The notes under the pieces: model-generated | The model's database searches: none | What the model saw: only the letters and a program-made list of their open reading frames with translations | Told to the model about the DNA's origin: nothing | Made by a program: the position numbers and the translations under genes | Shown: piece after piece, positions 16,645 through 25,219 of the stretch | Numbering within the stretch: the stretch's first letter is position 1 | How the letters are laid out: every line of letters begins with the position of its first letter | Assembly (NCBI GenBank): GCA_020072815.1 | Contig: JAIQGE010000018.1 | Span: 62,001-126,000 of the forward strand | Length of the DNA: 64,000 nt | Reading direction: 5' to 3' | Source: Terriglobia bacterium | GTDB taxonomy: Bacteria; Acidobacteriota; Terriglobia; Terriglobales; Acidobacteriaceae

Positions 16645-16995
16645 ATGAATCCGGCGATCAGCTTCGTTTTGTGTTTCGCCCTTTGGCCGTGGCAGAGCGG
16701 CGGCCAGGTTCCACAAGCGCCCGCGACGCCAGCTCGTGGGGCCGCCTCCGAAAGTGACAGCATCGCGTCCGGCAAGAGCATCTTTGTGAGCCGCTGCGCC
16801 AAGTGTCACAACGAAGACGCCAACAAGAAGCTGCCGGATGGAACAACTCTGCTGGGGCGTTTAGCAAAGAACAAGGACCCTGAAGGAAGGTTGGGGACTC
16901 GGCTCAAGAATGAGCAAGAACGCCACCAGGTGTTCCTCTACATACAGTCGCTGATCGCGCAGCAGCCTGCAGACGCCGGACACAAGTCTCAATAG
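16645..16995 (+). CDS. Small c-type cytochrome
   Basis: 116 aa with a signal peptide (ISFVLCFALWPWQSGG) and one heme c attachment site CAKCH in GKSIFVSRCAKCHNEDANKK. A likely distal region follows near GTRLKNEQERHQVFLYIQSL, although no clear Met ligand is visible. GGAGG lies 7 bp before the ATG. It is monocistronic, with a possible -10 (TACAAT, 16547-16552). Periplasmic electron transfer is expected; partners are not encoded nearby. The missing obvious Met axial ligand could mean bis-His or a degenerate domain. Confidence 0.8.
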   Translation: MNPAISFVLCFALWPWQSGGQVPQAPATPARGAASESDSIASGKSIFVSRCAKCHNEDANKKLPDGTTLLGRLAKNKDPEGRLGTRLKNEQERHQVFLYIQSLIAQQPADAGHKSQ

Positions 16996-17076
16996 TTGTG
17001 AGATACGGGGGCTTTCCTGGGCGCGTACCGTCGCGATAGGCATCATGATTATTTGCGAAGCGTTGACCGTCTAATC

Positions 17077-18312
17077 TCACTCGTAGCGCAGGGCTTCAAT
17101 GGGATCAAGATACGCCGCTTTTCTTGCCGGGTAATAGCCAAATGTGATTCCAACCAGGGCGGAGAAGAACACCGCCAGCAGCACCGCGCCCGGTCCCACC
17201 ACGGTTGACCAATTTGCCAAACGGGAGATCAGAAATGACGCGCTGACACCCGCGACAATACCAATGACCCCCCCGACAACGGATAGCGTGGCGGCTTCTA
17301 CCAGAAATTGTGTAAGGATGTCACGCGTCTTGGCGCCCACGGCCTGGCGCAATCCGATCTCTCGCGTCCGCTCGCGCACCGAAACCAGCATGATGTTCAT
17401 GATCCCGATGCCGCCCACGATGAGCGATACGGATGCCACCGCAGCCAGCATAAGAGACATCACGCGGGATGAACTTTCCTGAGCGGCCAGGATCTCCTGC
17501 ATGTTGCGGATGGAAAAGTCGTCGTCCTCGCCGGCTTGCAGGTGATGGCGTTGGCGCAACAGGGCCACAGCTTCATCCTGCGCCGCTTGCGTTTGCTGAC
17601 TGCTGCTGGCCTGCAACATGATGCTGTCAACCGCGTCAGCATTGGCAGATTTTTTCCCGAGGACTTTCCGCTTGGCGGTGGAGATAGGCATGAAGATGAG
17701 GTCGTCCTGGTCCTGCCCCATGGGAGATTGGCCTTTGCGCGCCAGAACACCAACCACGGTAAAAGGCACTTTTTTGACACGGATGATTTTGCCGATGGGA
17801 TCAAGATCGCCGAACAGGTTGTCCGCCACAGTTTGGCCCAAAACGACGACCTTGTTGGCTGAGTCAACATCCTGCTGGGTAAATGGCTCGCCCTTAGCCA
17901 CCGAGAGATCGCGAATCTCCAGAAACGCTGGAGTGCTTCCCATGGTGGAACTGGCCCAATTGGCGTTTTCATAGACCATCTGTGCGGCGCCCCGCACTAC
18001 AGGCGCGACAACGGTGATACTGGGACATTGCGTTGCAAGCTCGCGGGCGTCCGCTTCTGTAAGCGTGACGGAACTCCCCGAGCCCATTCGCATGCCCGAA
18101 CTGGTGACGCTGCCGGGAGTAACGATGATGATGTTGCTTCCAATGCTGGCAATTTGGTCCTGAATGCGCTTTGTGGCTCCGCTGCCGACAGCAACTGTGG
18201 CGATCACCGCTGCGACCCCGATCACAATGCCCAGCATGGTCAGCGCCGAGCGGGCCTTGTTGACTTGCAGAGCGCGGAAAGCGATGCGCATGGCGGAAAG
18301 CAGGCGTTTCAT
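17077..18312 (-). CDS. MacB-type ABC transporter permease
   Basis: 411 aa FtsX/MacB permease. The N-terminal helix ([29 protein letters not shown]) is followed by a large periplasmic MacB domain and three C-terminal transmembrane segments ([23 protein letters not shown], then two more). The conserved cytoplasmic loop [22 protein letters not shown] and the ending [19 protein letters not shown] are seen. The start overlaps the ATPase stop by 4 bp. Together with the adjacent ATPase and adaptor it forms a MacAB-like mechanotransmission exporter of peptides, lipids or antibiotics; no outer-membrane channel gene is adjacent. Confidence 0.95.
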   Translation of the reverse strand: MKRLLSAMRIAFRALQVNKARSALTMLGIVIGVAAVIATVAVGSGATKRIQDQIASIGSNIIIVTPGSVTSSGMRMGSGSSVTLTEADARELATQCPSITVVAPVVRGAAQMVYENANWASSTMGSTPAFLEIRDLSVAKGEPFTQQDVDSANKVVVLGQTVADNLFGDLDPIGKIIRVKKVPFTVVGVLARKGQSPMGQDQDDLIFMPISTAKRKVLGKKSANADAVDSIMLQASSSQQTQAAQDEAVALLRQRHHLQAGEDDDFSIRNMQEILAAQESSSRVMSLMLAAVASVSLIVGGIGIMNIMLVSVRERTREIGLRQAVGAKTRDILTQFLVEAATLSVVGGVIGIVAGVSASFLISRLANWSTVVGPGAVLLAVFFSALVGITFGYYPARKAAYLDPIEALRYE

Positions 18313-19052
18313 GAGAACACCTCCACCGGAGAGTCCGCGGGCGCCAGGCGTTCTGCTGCGGCATGGACAACCGGTTGGTCGCTCACCAGGCGACCGTCGA
18401 GGAAGCGGACAATGCGGTCAGAATACGCAGCGATGTCATCCGAGTGCGTGATCAGCAGGATGGTGATGCCGCGTTCGCGATTCAAGGCCCGGAAGATCTT
18501 CATGACCTCATCACTGGTGCGCGAATCCAACTGGCCGGTGGGCTCGTCCGCGAGAAGGATCTCCGGGTTGTTGATCAGCGCTCTGGCAATCGCCACGCGC
18601 TGTTGCTGGCCGCCGGAAAGCTGGCTGGGCAGGCTTCTTTCGCGGCCGGCCAGGCCAACCGATGCCAGCGCCTGCTGGGCACGCTCCGCGGCGTCAGGAA
18701 CGCTCTGGTCAGTATAAAGAAGAGGCAGTTCCACGTTCTCCTGGGCGTTCACGCGGGGCAGGAGATTGAAGGTCTGAAAGATGAACCCGACCTTTTGATT
18801 GCGGATTTCCGCCAGTTGGTCGCGATCAAGCGATTCCACCGGGACGCCATCCAGCAGATAGCGTCCTGACGTGGGGCGGTCAAGACAACCCAGCATGTTT
18901 ACGAACGTGGACTTGCCGGAACCGGAAGGTCCCATGATGGCCACGAATGAGCCGCGTTCGATTTGCAGGGTCACGTCGTCCACCGCGTGCACCGTGACTT
19001 CTCCCAAGTTGTAAATCTTGTGGAGGTTGCGGACATCAATGAGAGGGACCAT
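18309..19052 (-). CDS. MacB/LolD-type ABC transporter ATPase
   Basis: 247 aa using the ATG at 19052 (MVPLIDVRNLHKIY). An upstream in-frame start would overlap the adaptor gene. Walker A is GPSGSGKST, the signature is [15 protein letters not shown], Walker B is ILLADEPTG and the switch His lies in LLITHSDD. It powers the adjacent permease. In E. coli MacB ATPase and permease are one protein; here they are separate genes. Confidence 0.95.
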   Translation of the reverse strand: MVPLIDVRNLHKIYNLGEVTVHAVDDVTLQIERGSFVAIMGPSGSGKSTFVNMLGCLDRPTSGRYLLDGVPVESLDRDQLAEIRNQKVGFIFQTFNLLPRVNAQENVELPLLYTDQSVPDAAERAQQALASVGLAGRERSLPSQLSGGQQQRVAIARALINNPEILLADEPTGQLDSRTSDEVMKIFRALNRERGITILLITHSDDIAAYSDRIVRFLDGRLVSDQPVVHAAAERLAPADSPVEVFS

Positions 19053-19059
19053 GTCGGAC

Positions 19060-20532
19060 CTACATTCCCGGCAGCCGGCGGATGGGCGTGCCCTGCGTGG
19101 AATTGCCGCTTGACTGGCCCGTGGTGGTGGCCCGGACAACGACCAGGTCCCCTGGCTTCAAGCCAGCGTTGGGCGTGACCGCGGTGAACTTTCCGTCAGA
19201 AAGGCCGAACTTCACCGGAACTGCTTTGAGTTTCCCGCTGTTGAGCAGGAAAAGCTGCGTTCCGGGCGGGGCTGAAGCGAGCCCCGAGCTCTTCAACAAG
19301 TCAGGTGAAGGACGAAAGCGCAGAGCAGAGTTCGCAACTCTTAATGAGTCGTCAACACGCGCCGTCACGATAGTCACATTGGCGGTCATGCCCGGAAACA
19401 GCTTGATGTCGGGATTTGAAACCGCGATCACCACATCGTAGGTCACTACGTTCTGGGCGACGATTGGAGCTTTGCGGACGTCAGTGACTTTACCGCGAAA
19501 GACCGTGCCCGGGTATGCGTCCACGGTGAACGAAGCCGGCTGGCCGGTACGGATAGAGCCCACGTCGGATTCGTCCACGTTGGTGTCAACCTGCATCTGC
19601 GTCAGGTCCTGGGCGATGTCAAAAATATCAGGCGCCTGAAAGGAAGCCGCAACGGTTTGTCCTACGTCAAAATGGCGGGCGATGACCGTTCCGGAGACCG
19701 GAGCGAGGATGCGGGTATGGTCCAGGTTGATCTGCGCCTGCCTGAGCGCGGCCTGGGACTGGCTGGCCTGTGACCGGGCGCCGTTCAGTTGCGTGCTGGC
19801 GACGTTGACCTGTGCCTGGACGGCCTGGATGTTGTGGTCCGCGGCGTCAATTTGTGACTGGTCAGCGGTAAGCTGTGCTTGCGAGGCATCATAAGCTGCC
19901 TTGGCGATGTCATGGTCCTGCTGCGATACCACACCATCCTTGAACAAGGTTTCTGAACGTTGCCACTGTATTTGCGCATTGAGCGCATTGGCCTTGTCTT
20001 TGGCCAGAACGGATTTCAGATTGTCACGGTTGGCGATGGCTCCGGCCAGATCAGCCTTTGCTTTCTCCACCTGCGCTTGCGCGGTCACCACGGCTGATGC
20101 CACGGAATCTGCCGCGCCTTTAGCCTGGTCCACCTGGGCCTGGAACATCTGAGGATCAATCAATGCCACCAGTTGGCCCTGCTGCACCTTGGTGTTGAAG
20201 TCGGCGTAAAGCGCCTTGATATTGCCTGAAACCTGGCTGCCCACTTGCACGTTCACCACGGCGTTCAACGTCCCAGTTGCCGTGATGCTGGCCTGGACGG
20301 CCCCGCGATCCAGTGCAACGGTTTCAAAAGTGACTTTGGCCTGGGCATAAGATTGCCACGCCCACCATCCAGCGACCAACAGCAGAGCCAGAATGATGCC
20401 CCAAGCCCATTTGGGGAAATGGCGTCTCTTGCGCAGGGAAATCGGCGTCACTGGCGCCGGGGCAGGAAGAACCACAGGGATTGCTTTGGGGGATTCCTTA
20501 GCGGCTGGTTGTTGCGGTGCGGTGGTTGCCAT
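19060..20532 (-). CDS. MacA-like periplasmic adaptor (HlyD/RND family)
   Basis: 490 aa; start at 20532 with GGAAGGAG 8 bp upstream. It has a Pro-rich cytoplasmic N-terminus, one transmembrane helix (WAWGIILALLLVAGWWAW) and then lipoyl half-motifs separated by a long coiled-coil hairpin. Repeated segments such as QVDQAKGAADSVASAVVTAQAQVEKAKADLAGA are visible. The beta-barrel region (VDTNVDESDVGSIRTGQPASFTVDAYPG) and a membrane-proximal domain follow. It is the first gene of an adaptor-ATPase-permease operon and should link the inner-membrane pump to a TolC-like channel elsewhere in the genome. Confidence 0.94.
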   Translation of the reverse strand: MATTAPQQPAAKESPKAIPVVLPAPAPVTPISLRKRRHFPKWAWGIILALLLVAGWWAWQSYAQAKVTFETVALDRGAVQASITATGTLNAVVNVQVGSQVSGNIKALYADFNTKVQQGQLVALIDPQMFQAQVDQAKGAADSVASAVVTAQAQVEKAKADLAGAIANRDNLKSVLAKDKANALNAQIQWQRSETLFKDGVVSQQDHDIAKAAYDASQAQLTADQSQIDAADHNIQAVQAQVNVASTQLNGARSQASQSQAALRQAQINLDHTRILAPVSGTVIARHFDVGQTVAASFQAPDIFDIAQDLTQMQVDTNVDESDVGSIRTGQPASFTVDAYPGTVFRGKVTDVRKAPIVAQNVVTYDVVIAVSNPDIKLFPGMTANVTIVTARVDDSLRVANSALRFRPSPDLLKSSGLASAPPGTQLFLLNSGKLKAVPVKFGLSDGKFTAVTPNAGLKPGDLVVVRATTTGQSSGNSTQGTPIRRLPGM

Positions 20533-20870
20533 ACTCGCGACTCCTTCCCGCAGCCAAGCATGAACCCGAAGCATGCTCAAAGCTGCGTGGGTCCAACATT
20601 GATGTTAGACAATGCTGTGGTGATTTGAGGTGACGGAGGTCACAGAGAGTCGTGACCTGCGTTACGCCGCTCAGTTTTTTCGGCCATCAGTTTTTTCGAG
20701 AAGAGTAGAAGCGCGAGAAGAGATCCTCGAGAACGATGGGCGATGGCATTCGCCAAGGCAGGACTCTTGCTCAACACGAATTAAGACTTGCATCGAACAT
20801 CGCGTCTTCACAACCGTTCATTTCCGAACAGTAAAAATCTTGTTCAAAGACTGTAAACATCGCAGGCAGA

Positions 20871-21070
20871 GCTAACCTGCGGTTCACGTTGTTCGTCTAA
20901 CGAAGAACACAATCGCATCAGCGATGAAACATTTTGGCTCTGTGGTGCGTATTGGTAGATGAGTTTGGGCCCGGTAGAAACGGGCCCGCGCAGAAGTAAG
21001 AAGACGGGTTAAGGGATTGTTCCCGCCCATGGTTTTAGGCGGCCTCAGGCGAGCGCAATCCCCGCGTAGC
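20871..21070 (+). ncRNA. Possible structured RNA, 6S-like
   Basis: Gene-free 0.7-kb region whose middle folds as a long rod. Outer pairs are GCTA/TAGC (20871-20874, 21067-21070) and GCGG/CCGC. An inner GTTCGTC pairs with GGCGAGC (with G-U pairs), and an apical hairpin GGGCCCG-GTAGAAA-CGGGCCC tops it. Length near 200 nt, the terminal closing stem, and the 5' CCTGCGGTTCACG string recall 6S RNA. A terminator-like hairpin follows at once. No covariance search was possible, so identity and strand are uncertain. The rest of 20533-21232 shows no ORF. Confidence 0.4.
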
Positions 21071-21113
21071 AACGAAAAGACAAGGGCATTCGTGTGCCAC
21101 GGCCTTTTCGTTT
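21071..21113 (+). terminator. Hairpin after the candidate RNA
   Basis: AACGAAAAG (21071-21079) pairs with CTTTTCGTT (21104-21112), 9 bp, with an inner GGCA/TGCC helix, followed by a short TT. It probably ends the candidate RNA, or terminates in both directions. Confidence 0.5.
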
Positions 21114-21232
21114 AACCCTGAGGCAACATTCTAGGCCATCGGCGGAGGAATGCAAGTGGCCAACAGGAAAGAGCGGCCGCCCCCAACCGCTTCCCGACGC
21201 TCATTCGGGAAAGAACATAAGGAGCATCCGTA

Positions 21233-21625
21233 ATGAAGTCCAGGTTATTTTCCAAATTCATGATCGCAGTTGCGGCGCTGGCCATGACGGCCGCGGCGTT
21301 CGCAGGCAGTAACGCTCATAAAGCAAGCTTCCAGATCGCGGCCCCGGCACAGGTCAACGGCACGGCATTGCCGGCGGGCGATTACGTCGCCAAGTGGGAA
21401 GGGACGGGCCCTGACGTCCAGGTCAGCATCGTGCGCGACGGCAAGACCGTGGCCACGGTGCCCGCCAAAGTCGTGGAGTCAGGCCAGAAGGCTTCCACCG
21501 ACATGGCGGAGTTTGAGAATGCCAATGGATCGGGTACGCGGGAGCTGAGCGCGGTGCGCTTTGGCGGCAAGAAGTACTCGCTGGAGTTCAACGGCCCGGC
21601 AACGCAAGCCCGCAAGGCAAACTGA
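21233..21625 (+). CDS. Small secreted protein, hypothetical
   Basis: 130 aa; AAGGAG 8 bp before ATG. The signal peptide (FMIAVAALAMTAAAFAG) is followed by a predicted all-beta domain: ASFQIAAPAQVNGTALPAGDYVAKWEG, VQVSIVRDGKTVATVPAKVV, ELSAVRFGGKKYSLEFNG. The pattern of secreted ~100-residue domains built around ALPAGDYxxxW is frequent in Acidobacteriota (recollection), with no assigned function. No catalytic residues seen. Confidence 0.8.
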   Translation: MKSRLFSKFMIAVAALAMTAAAFAGSNAHKASFQIAAPAQVNGTALPAGDYVAKWEGTGPDVQVSIVRDGKTVATVPAKVVESGQKASTDMAEFENANGSGTRELSAVRFGGKKYSLEFNGPATQARKAN

Positions 21626-21926
21626 ACGGCGCCACGCAATTAGTGTTTTGGGGAAAGTGGTATTGAGGCCCCAAGCCCCATGGCCAGCAGGCTGCGAGGA
21701 AAGACCGCGAAGGTGTGCCCGTCAAGCATGCCGATTCCGGTCCGCTCCTAGTGAAAGCAAATTCGTCGCGCAGTTTGCGTTCCTGCGCAGCCTGCTGGCC
21801 GTGGGGTTCTTTTGCGCGACCCCGTAGACTTGCGAAACAATTCCATCTGACGCAAGAAAGTCACTCGATTGATGGTATAGTTTGCGCGCTCTTTCTTGTT
21901 CTTCGGTTTTTGCGAAGGAGGCAACT

Positions 21927-22340
21927 GTGCTGATAAGACTTCGTGAATTCGGGCAAGTGACAATTGCCTTGGGACTTAGCGCGCTTTTGCTGGTTTCCGC
22001 CGGCCGCGCCGATGAGCATCATATTGTCAGCCGTGCGGAGCTGCAGAGCGAAGCGGTGGCGGCGTCGCAGGCGCGACAGCACAACATTGACTCTGTACGC
22101 CGGTTCCTCTCTTCACCCACGGCGGAAGAGGCCATCAAGTCCGCCAAGATGGATCCGCGACAAGTGTGTACCGCGGTGGCCAGCCTGGATGATCACGATC
22201 TGCAGCAACTGGCCGCGCGGGCCGGCCAGGCTCAGGCTGACTTTGCCGCTGGAGGACTCAACACAATTCAGCTAGCCCTTCTCATTGTCTTGGTTGCGGT
22301 GCTGATCCTGGTCCTGGTCTCTAGCCGCGTACCTTTCTAG
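21927..22340 (+). CDS. PA2779-family protein, paralogue 1
   Basis: 137 aa from GTG at 21927, set by AAGGAGG 6 bp upstream. An N-terminal hydrophobic leader and a central charged helical region (SQARQHNIDSVRRFLSSPTAEEAIKSAKMDPRQV...LAARAGQAQADFAAGG) precede a strong C-terminal transmembrane helix (LALLIVLVAVLILVLVSSRVPF). This matches the PA2779 family that usually sits beside a C39-like PA2778 peptidase. A possible -10 (TATAGT, 21876-21881) precedes it. It is followed by a second, clearly paralogous gene. Function unknown; a scaffold or substrate of the adjacent peptidase is possible. Confidence 0.8.
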   Translation: MLIRLREFGQVTIALGLSALLLVSAGRADEHHIVSRAELQSEAVAASQARQHNIDSVRRFLSSPTAEEAIKSAKMDPRQVCTAVASLDDHDLQQLAARAGQAQADFAAGGLNTIQLALLIVLVAVLILVLVSSRVPF

Positions 22341-22465
22341 CTGTTGCTGGACGCGCTGCGTCCCATCCGGCAGCGAAGTCGCAAAACTTCAGTCACAAAA
22401 AAGCGGCGCTTTATGGTCGTGTATACTTTGGTTCTGGCCGAGACATTACTCGGAGGAACCGAACT

Positions 22466-22870
22466 ATGCAGTTTGATTTGCGGCAATCGGCACGCATGGT
22501 GATTGCTCTCGTTTTGGTGACACTCTTTCTTGTTCCTACGGACCTAGTGGCGCAGCGCCACGTGGTAAGCCCTGCTGACCTGCAGAAGGAAGTGCTGGCA
22601 GCATCGCAGGCGCGGCAGCACAATCTGGACACCGTCCGCCAGTTTCTCTCTTCACCCGTGGCGGAAAAAGCCATCAAATCCGCCAAGATGGACCCGCAGC
22701 AGGTACGCACCGCCGCGGCAACGTTGAATGACCAGGAACTGGCGAAGCTGGCAGCGCAAGCAGACAAAGCGCAGGCCGATTTTGCCGCCGGTAAGCTGAG
22801 TGACCGGGACCTGATCCTGATCATCCTGGGCATTGCCGTCGTCGTGCTGATCATTGTGGCAGTCCGATAG
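22466..22870 (+). CDS. PA2779-family protein, paralogue 2
   Basis: 134 aa with the same layout as its upstream neighbour: N-terminal hydrophobic leader, conserved SQARQHNLDTVRQFLSSPVAEKAIKSAKMDPQQV core, and C-terminal transmembrane helix (LILIILGIAVVVLIIVAVR). Identity to paralogue 1 is high in the core and low at the ends, pointing to tandem duplication. Its own TATACT (22422-22427) and a GGAGG site precede the ATG, so it can be expressed independently. The peptidase gene starts 10 bp after its stop. Confidence 0.82.
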   Translation: MQFDLRQSARMVIALVLVTLFLVPTDLVAQRHVVSPADLQKEVLAASQARQHNLDTVRQFLSSPVAEKAIKSAKMDPQQVRTAAATLNDQELAKLAAQADKAQADFAAGKLSDRDLILIILGIAVVVLIIVAVR

Positions 22871-22880
22871 CGAGATCCTC

Positions 22881-23444
22881 ATGTTAAGACGCGCGCCGCA
22901 GAGACTTGCGTTCATCGTATGTCTCTGCGGTTCGTTTTTTGCCTCAGAGAAATCCGGTATTTGGCTGGATGTCCCGTTCGTGAAGCAAGAGAAAGATGGC
23001 TGCGGCGCAGCCGTCGTCGCTATGGTCATGCAGTACTGGGCGCAGCAGCGGCCCAAGTCCGCCGACGAATCGCCCGCGAGCGACGCCGCCGCTGATCCAG
23101 TGGTCATCCAGCAAGCTTTGTACTCCGCCAAAGCTAAAGGCATCTATGCTTCTGACATGGAGCGATATCTACAAAAGCACGGCTTCCGCACGTTTGTCTT
23201 TCGCGCCACATGGGACGATCTGAAATCCCATCTGGAAAAAGGACGGCCGCTGATCGTGGCTCTGAGACCCGTGCCGGGCGAGAAAGCCCGGCATTACGTG
23301 GTGTTGGCCGGACTCGATTGGGAGCAGAGCCTGGTTCTGGTGAATGATCCGGCGCAGAAGAAGCTGATCAAGGAAGAACGTAGCGCGTTTGAAAAAGAGT
23401 GGGCCGCTGTGGGCCGGTGGACTCTGCTGGTGGTACCGGAATAG
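22881..23444 (+). CDS. PA2778-type cysteine peptidase (C39-like)
   Basis: 187 aa papain-like peptidase. The signal segment (LAFIVCLCGSFFAS) is followed by the catalytic Cys41 in KQEKDGCGAAVVAMVMQYW. The likely catalytic His is in EKARHYVVLAGLDW and the third residue is the Asp in VNDPAQ. The fold is that of C39 (double-glycine leader) peptidases, but as a free secreted enzyme without ABC modules. The start at 22881 avoids overlap with the PA2779 gene. It is adjacent to two PA2779-family genes and a TPR/barrel gene that begins directly at its stop, indicating one operon. Processing of small secreted or membrane-anchored proteins is a reasonable guess. Confidence 0.85.
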   Translation: MLRRAPQRLAFIVCLCGSFFASEKSGIWLDVPFVKQEKDGCGAAVVAMVMQYWAQQRPKSADESPASDAAADPVVIQQALYSAKAKGIYASDMERYLQKHGFRTFVFRATWDDLKSHLEKGRPLIVALRPVPGEKARHYVVLAGLDWEQSLVLVNDPAQKKLIKEERSAFEKEWAAVGRWTLLVVPE

Positions 23445-25187
23445 GTGCGTCGCCTGTCAAACCCGAAGACTTGCCGCGGATTCGTGAAATTACCTGGCAT
23501 CTTGCTTTGTCTGGCGTTGGCGGGCCCACCGCTCGTCGCTCACGCGCAAAGCGCTCCTTCTGAACAGCAACTCTTTCAACAAGAACGCTGGACGGAACTG
23601 GTCCAAATGCTGGAGAAAATCCCACAGCGTTCCGCAGAGCAGGAATTCGAATTCGGCGTTGCCCTGGCCAATCTTTCGCGATGGGATGAAGCGCGGCACG
23701 CTCTCGTCGCCGGCAGGCAGCTGGCGCCGCAGGACAAACGCTTTCCCAGCGAACTGGCGGGCATCGAGTTCAAACAGAAGAAATATGGCGCCGCGGCTGC
23801 GCATTTGCGCCGCGCACTGCGGCTTGATCCCAAAGATGAATACGCCAATGACTTTCTGGCCACTCTGTATTTCGTCCAGGGAAATGTTGAAGCGGCGGTG
23901 AAGTACTGGAACCTCCTGGCCAAACCCCGTCCGGCCGTGGTTGCGGTTCGCAACGATCCCAAGCTGCGCATCCGTCCCGCGCTGCTGGACCATGCGCTGG
24001 CTTTCTCTCCAGCCAGCCTGCTCACGCTGGAAGAGCTGCGGACCAGCGAAGCCCGCATGAACAATCTGGAGATATTTCCCAGCTATCGCCTGGATCTGGT
24101 GGCCGGCGACGACGGGAAGTTTGACGCGGTGGTCCGCGCGGAAGAGCTGAACGGCTTCGGCAACGGCAAGCTTGACGCGCTTCTGCGCACTTTCAGCGGC
24201 TTGGGAAACCAGGAGATCACGCCGGAGTACTACAACCTGAAGCGTTCGGCGATCAACATTGTTTCAGGGTTTCGCTGGGACCCGGACAAACGTCGCGGGA
24301 GGATTTCGCTCTCCGGGCCGCTGGGCTTTCGTTCACCGGCCGACCCACGCTGGCGGTATCGCCTGAGCGTGGATGTTCGCAATGAGAATTGGGACATCCG
24401 CAACGGCTTTACCGGGCCGGCGCCGGTGCTGGAGTCGCTCAACCTGCGGAAGGAAGTGGGCTCGGTGGAAATCTCGCGCCTCATCGGCTGGCGCTGGAAG
24501 TGGACTCTGGGCGCTGAAGTTTCGCATCGCGATTTCCGCAATGTGGTCCCCGTAAGTTCGCTGGGACCGGTGCTCACGACGCAGATGTTGAAGGAGGGCT
24601 ATCAGCTCAAAGAAACTGCGGCTCTCGACGCGCAACTCTGGCGCTCGGCGGAGCGGCGGATTACCCTCTCCAGCGGCTTGCGTTCGCAAGCGGGACGGCT
24701 GTGGTCGCCGCCGGCTGAGGCCTTTGAAAAACTTCAAGCATCACTTGAAGCCCACTGGCTGCCGGACGTGAAAGGTGACGATTACCAGACCTGGTGGCGC
24801 TTGCGCGGCGGCAAGACGTTTGGTGACGTCCCGTTTGACGAACTCTTCATGCTCGGCCTGGGCGCGGACAATGACCTGCCCATGCGCGCCCACGTGGGCA
24901 CGCGCCACGGACGCAAAGGCAGCGCGCCGCTGGGCCGCGACTACGTCCTCAGCAACTGGGAAACCGACAAGAAGATTTATTCCAACGGAATTTTCGCCGT
25001 GAAAATGGGGCCGTTTGCGGATGCGGGCCGGATCACGGACCCTGACCCATTATTGACCCAGCGGAAATTGCTGGTGGATGTGGGCGCGCAAGCCAAGGTG
25101 CGCATACTGGGTGTGACCGTGGTGCTCGTGTACGGGAAGGACTTGAGGACAGGGAACAATGAGTTCTTTGCGACCTTGGATCGGTAA
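23445..25187 (+). CDS. TPR protein with a C-terminal beta-barrel-like region
   Basis: 580 aa starting GTG at 23445, directly after the peptidase stop; a GTG 13 codons later is an alternative. A signal peptide (PGILLCLALAGPPLVAHAQ) is followed by TPR repeats at about 40-170 (ERWTELVQML, FEFGVALANLSRWDEARHAL, AAAHLRRALRLDPKDEYANDFLATLYFVQGN). The remaining ~350 residues alternate polar and aromatic residues with a BamA/Omp85-like feel (RGRISLSGPLGFRSPADPRWRYRLSVDVRNENWD) and end VVLVYGKDLRTGNNEFFATLDR. It is probably an outer-membrane partner of the PA2778/PA2779 system; this is inference from context. Confidence 0.75.
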   Translation: MRRLSNPKTCRGFVKLPGILLCLALAGPPLVAHAQSAPSEQQLFQQERWTELVQMLEKIPQRSAEQEFEFGVALANLSRWDEARHALVAGRQLAPQDKRFPSELAGIEFKQKKYGAAAAHLRRALRLDPKDEYANDFLATLYFVQGNVEAAVKYWNLLAKPRPAVVAVRNDPKLRIRPALLDHALAFSPASLLTLEELRTSEARMNNLEIFPSYRLDLVAGDDGKFDAVVRAEELNGFGNGKLDALLRTFSGLGNQEITPEYYNLKRSAINIVSGFRWDPDKRRGRISLSGPLGFRSPADPRWRYRLSVDVRNENWDIRNGFTGPAPVLESLNLRKEVGSVEISRLIGWRWKWTLGAEVSHRDFRNVVPVSSLGPVLTTQMLKEGYQLKETAALDAQLWRSAERRITLSSGLRSQAGRLWSPPAEAFEKLQASLEAHWLPDVKGDDYQTWWRLRGGKTFGDVPFDELFMLGLGADNDLPMRAHVGTRHGRKGSAPLGRDYVLSNWETDKKIYSNGIFAVKMGPFADAGRITDPDPLLTQRKLLVDVGAQAKVRILGVTVVLVYGKDLRTGNNEFFATLDR

Positions 25188-25219
25188 GCATCATTTCGGC
25201 GGTGCTCTAGAATGTCAGT

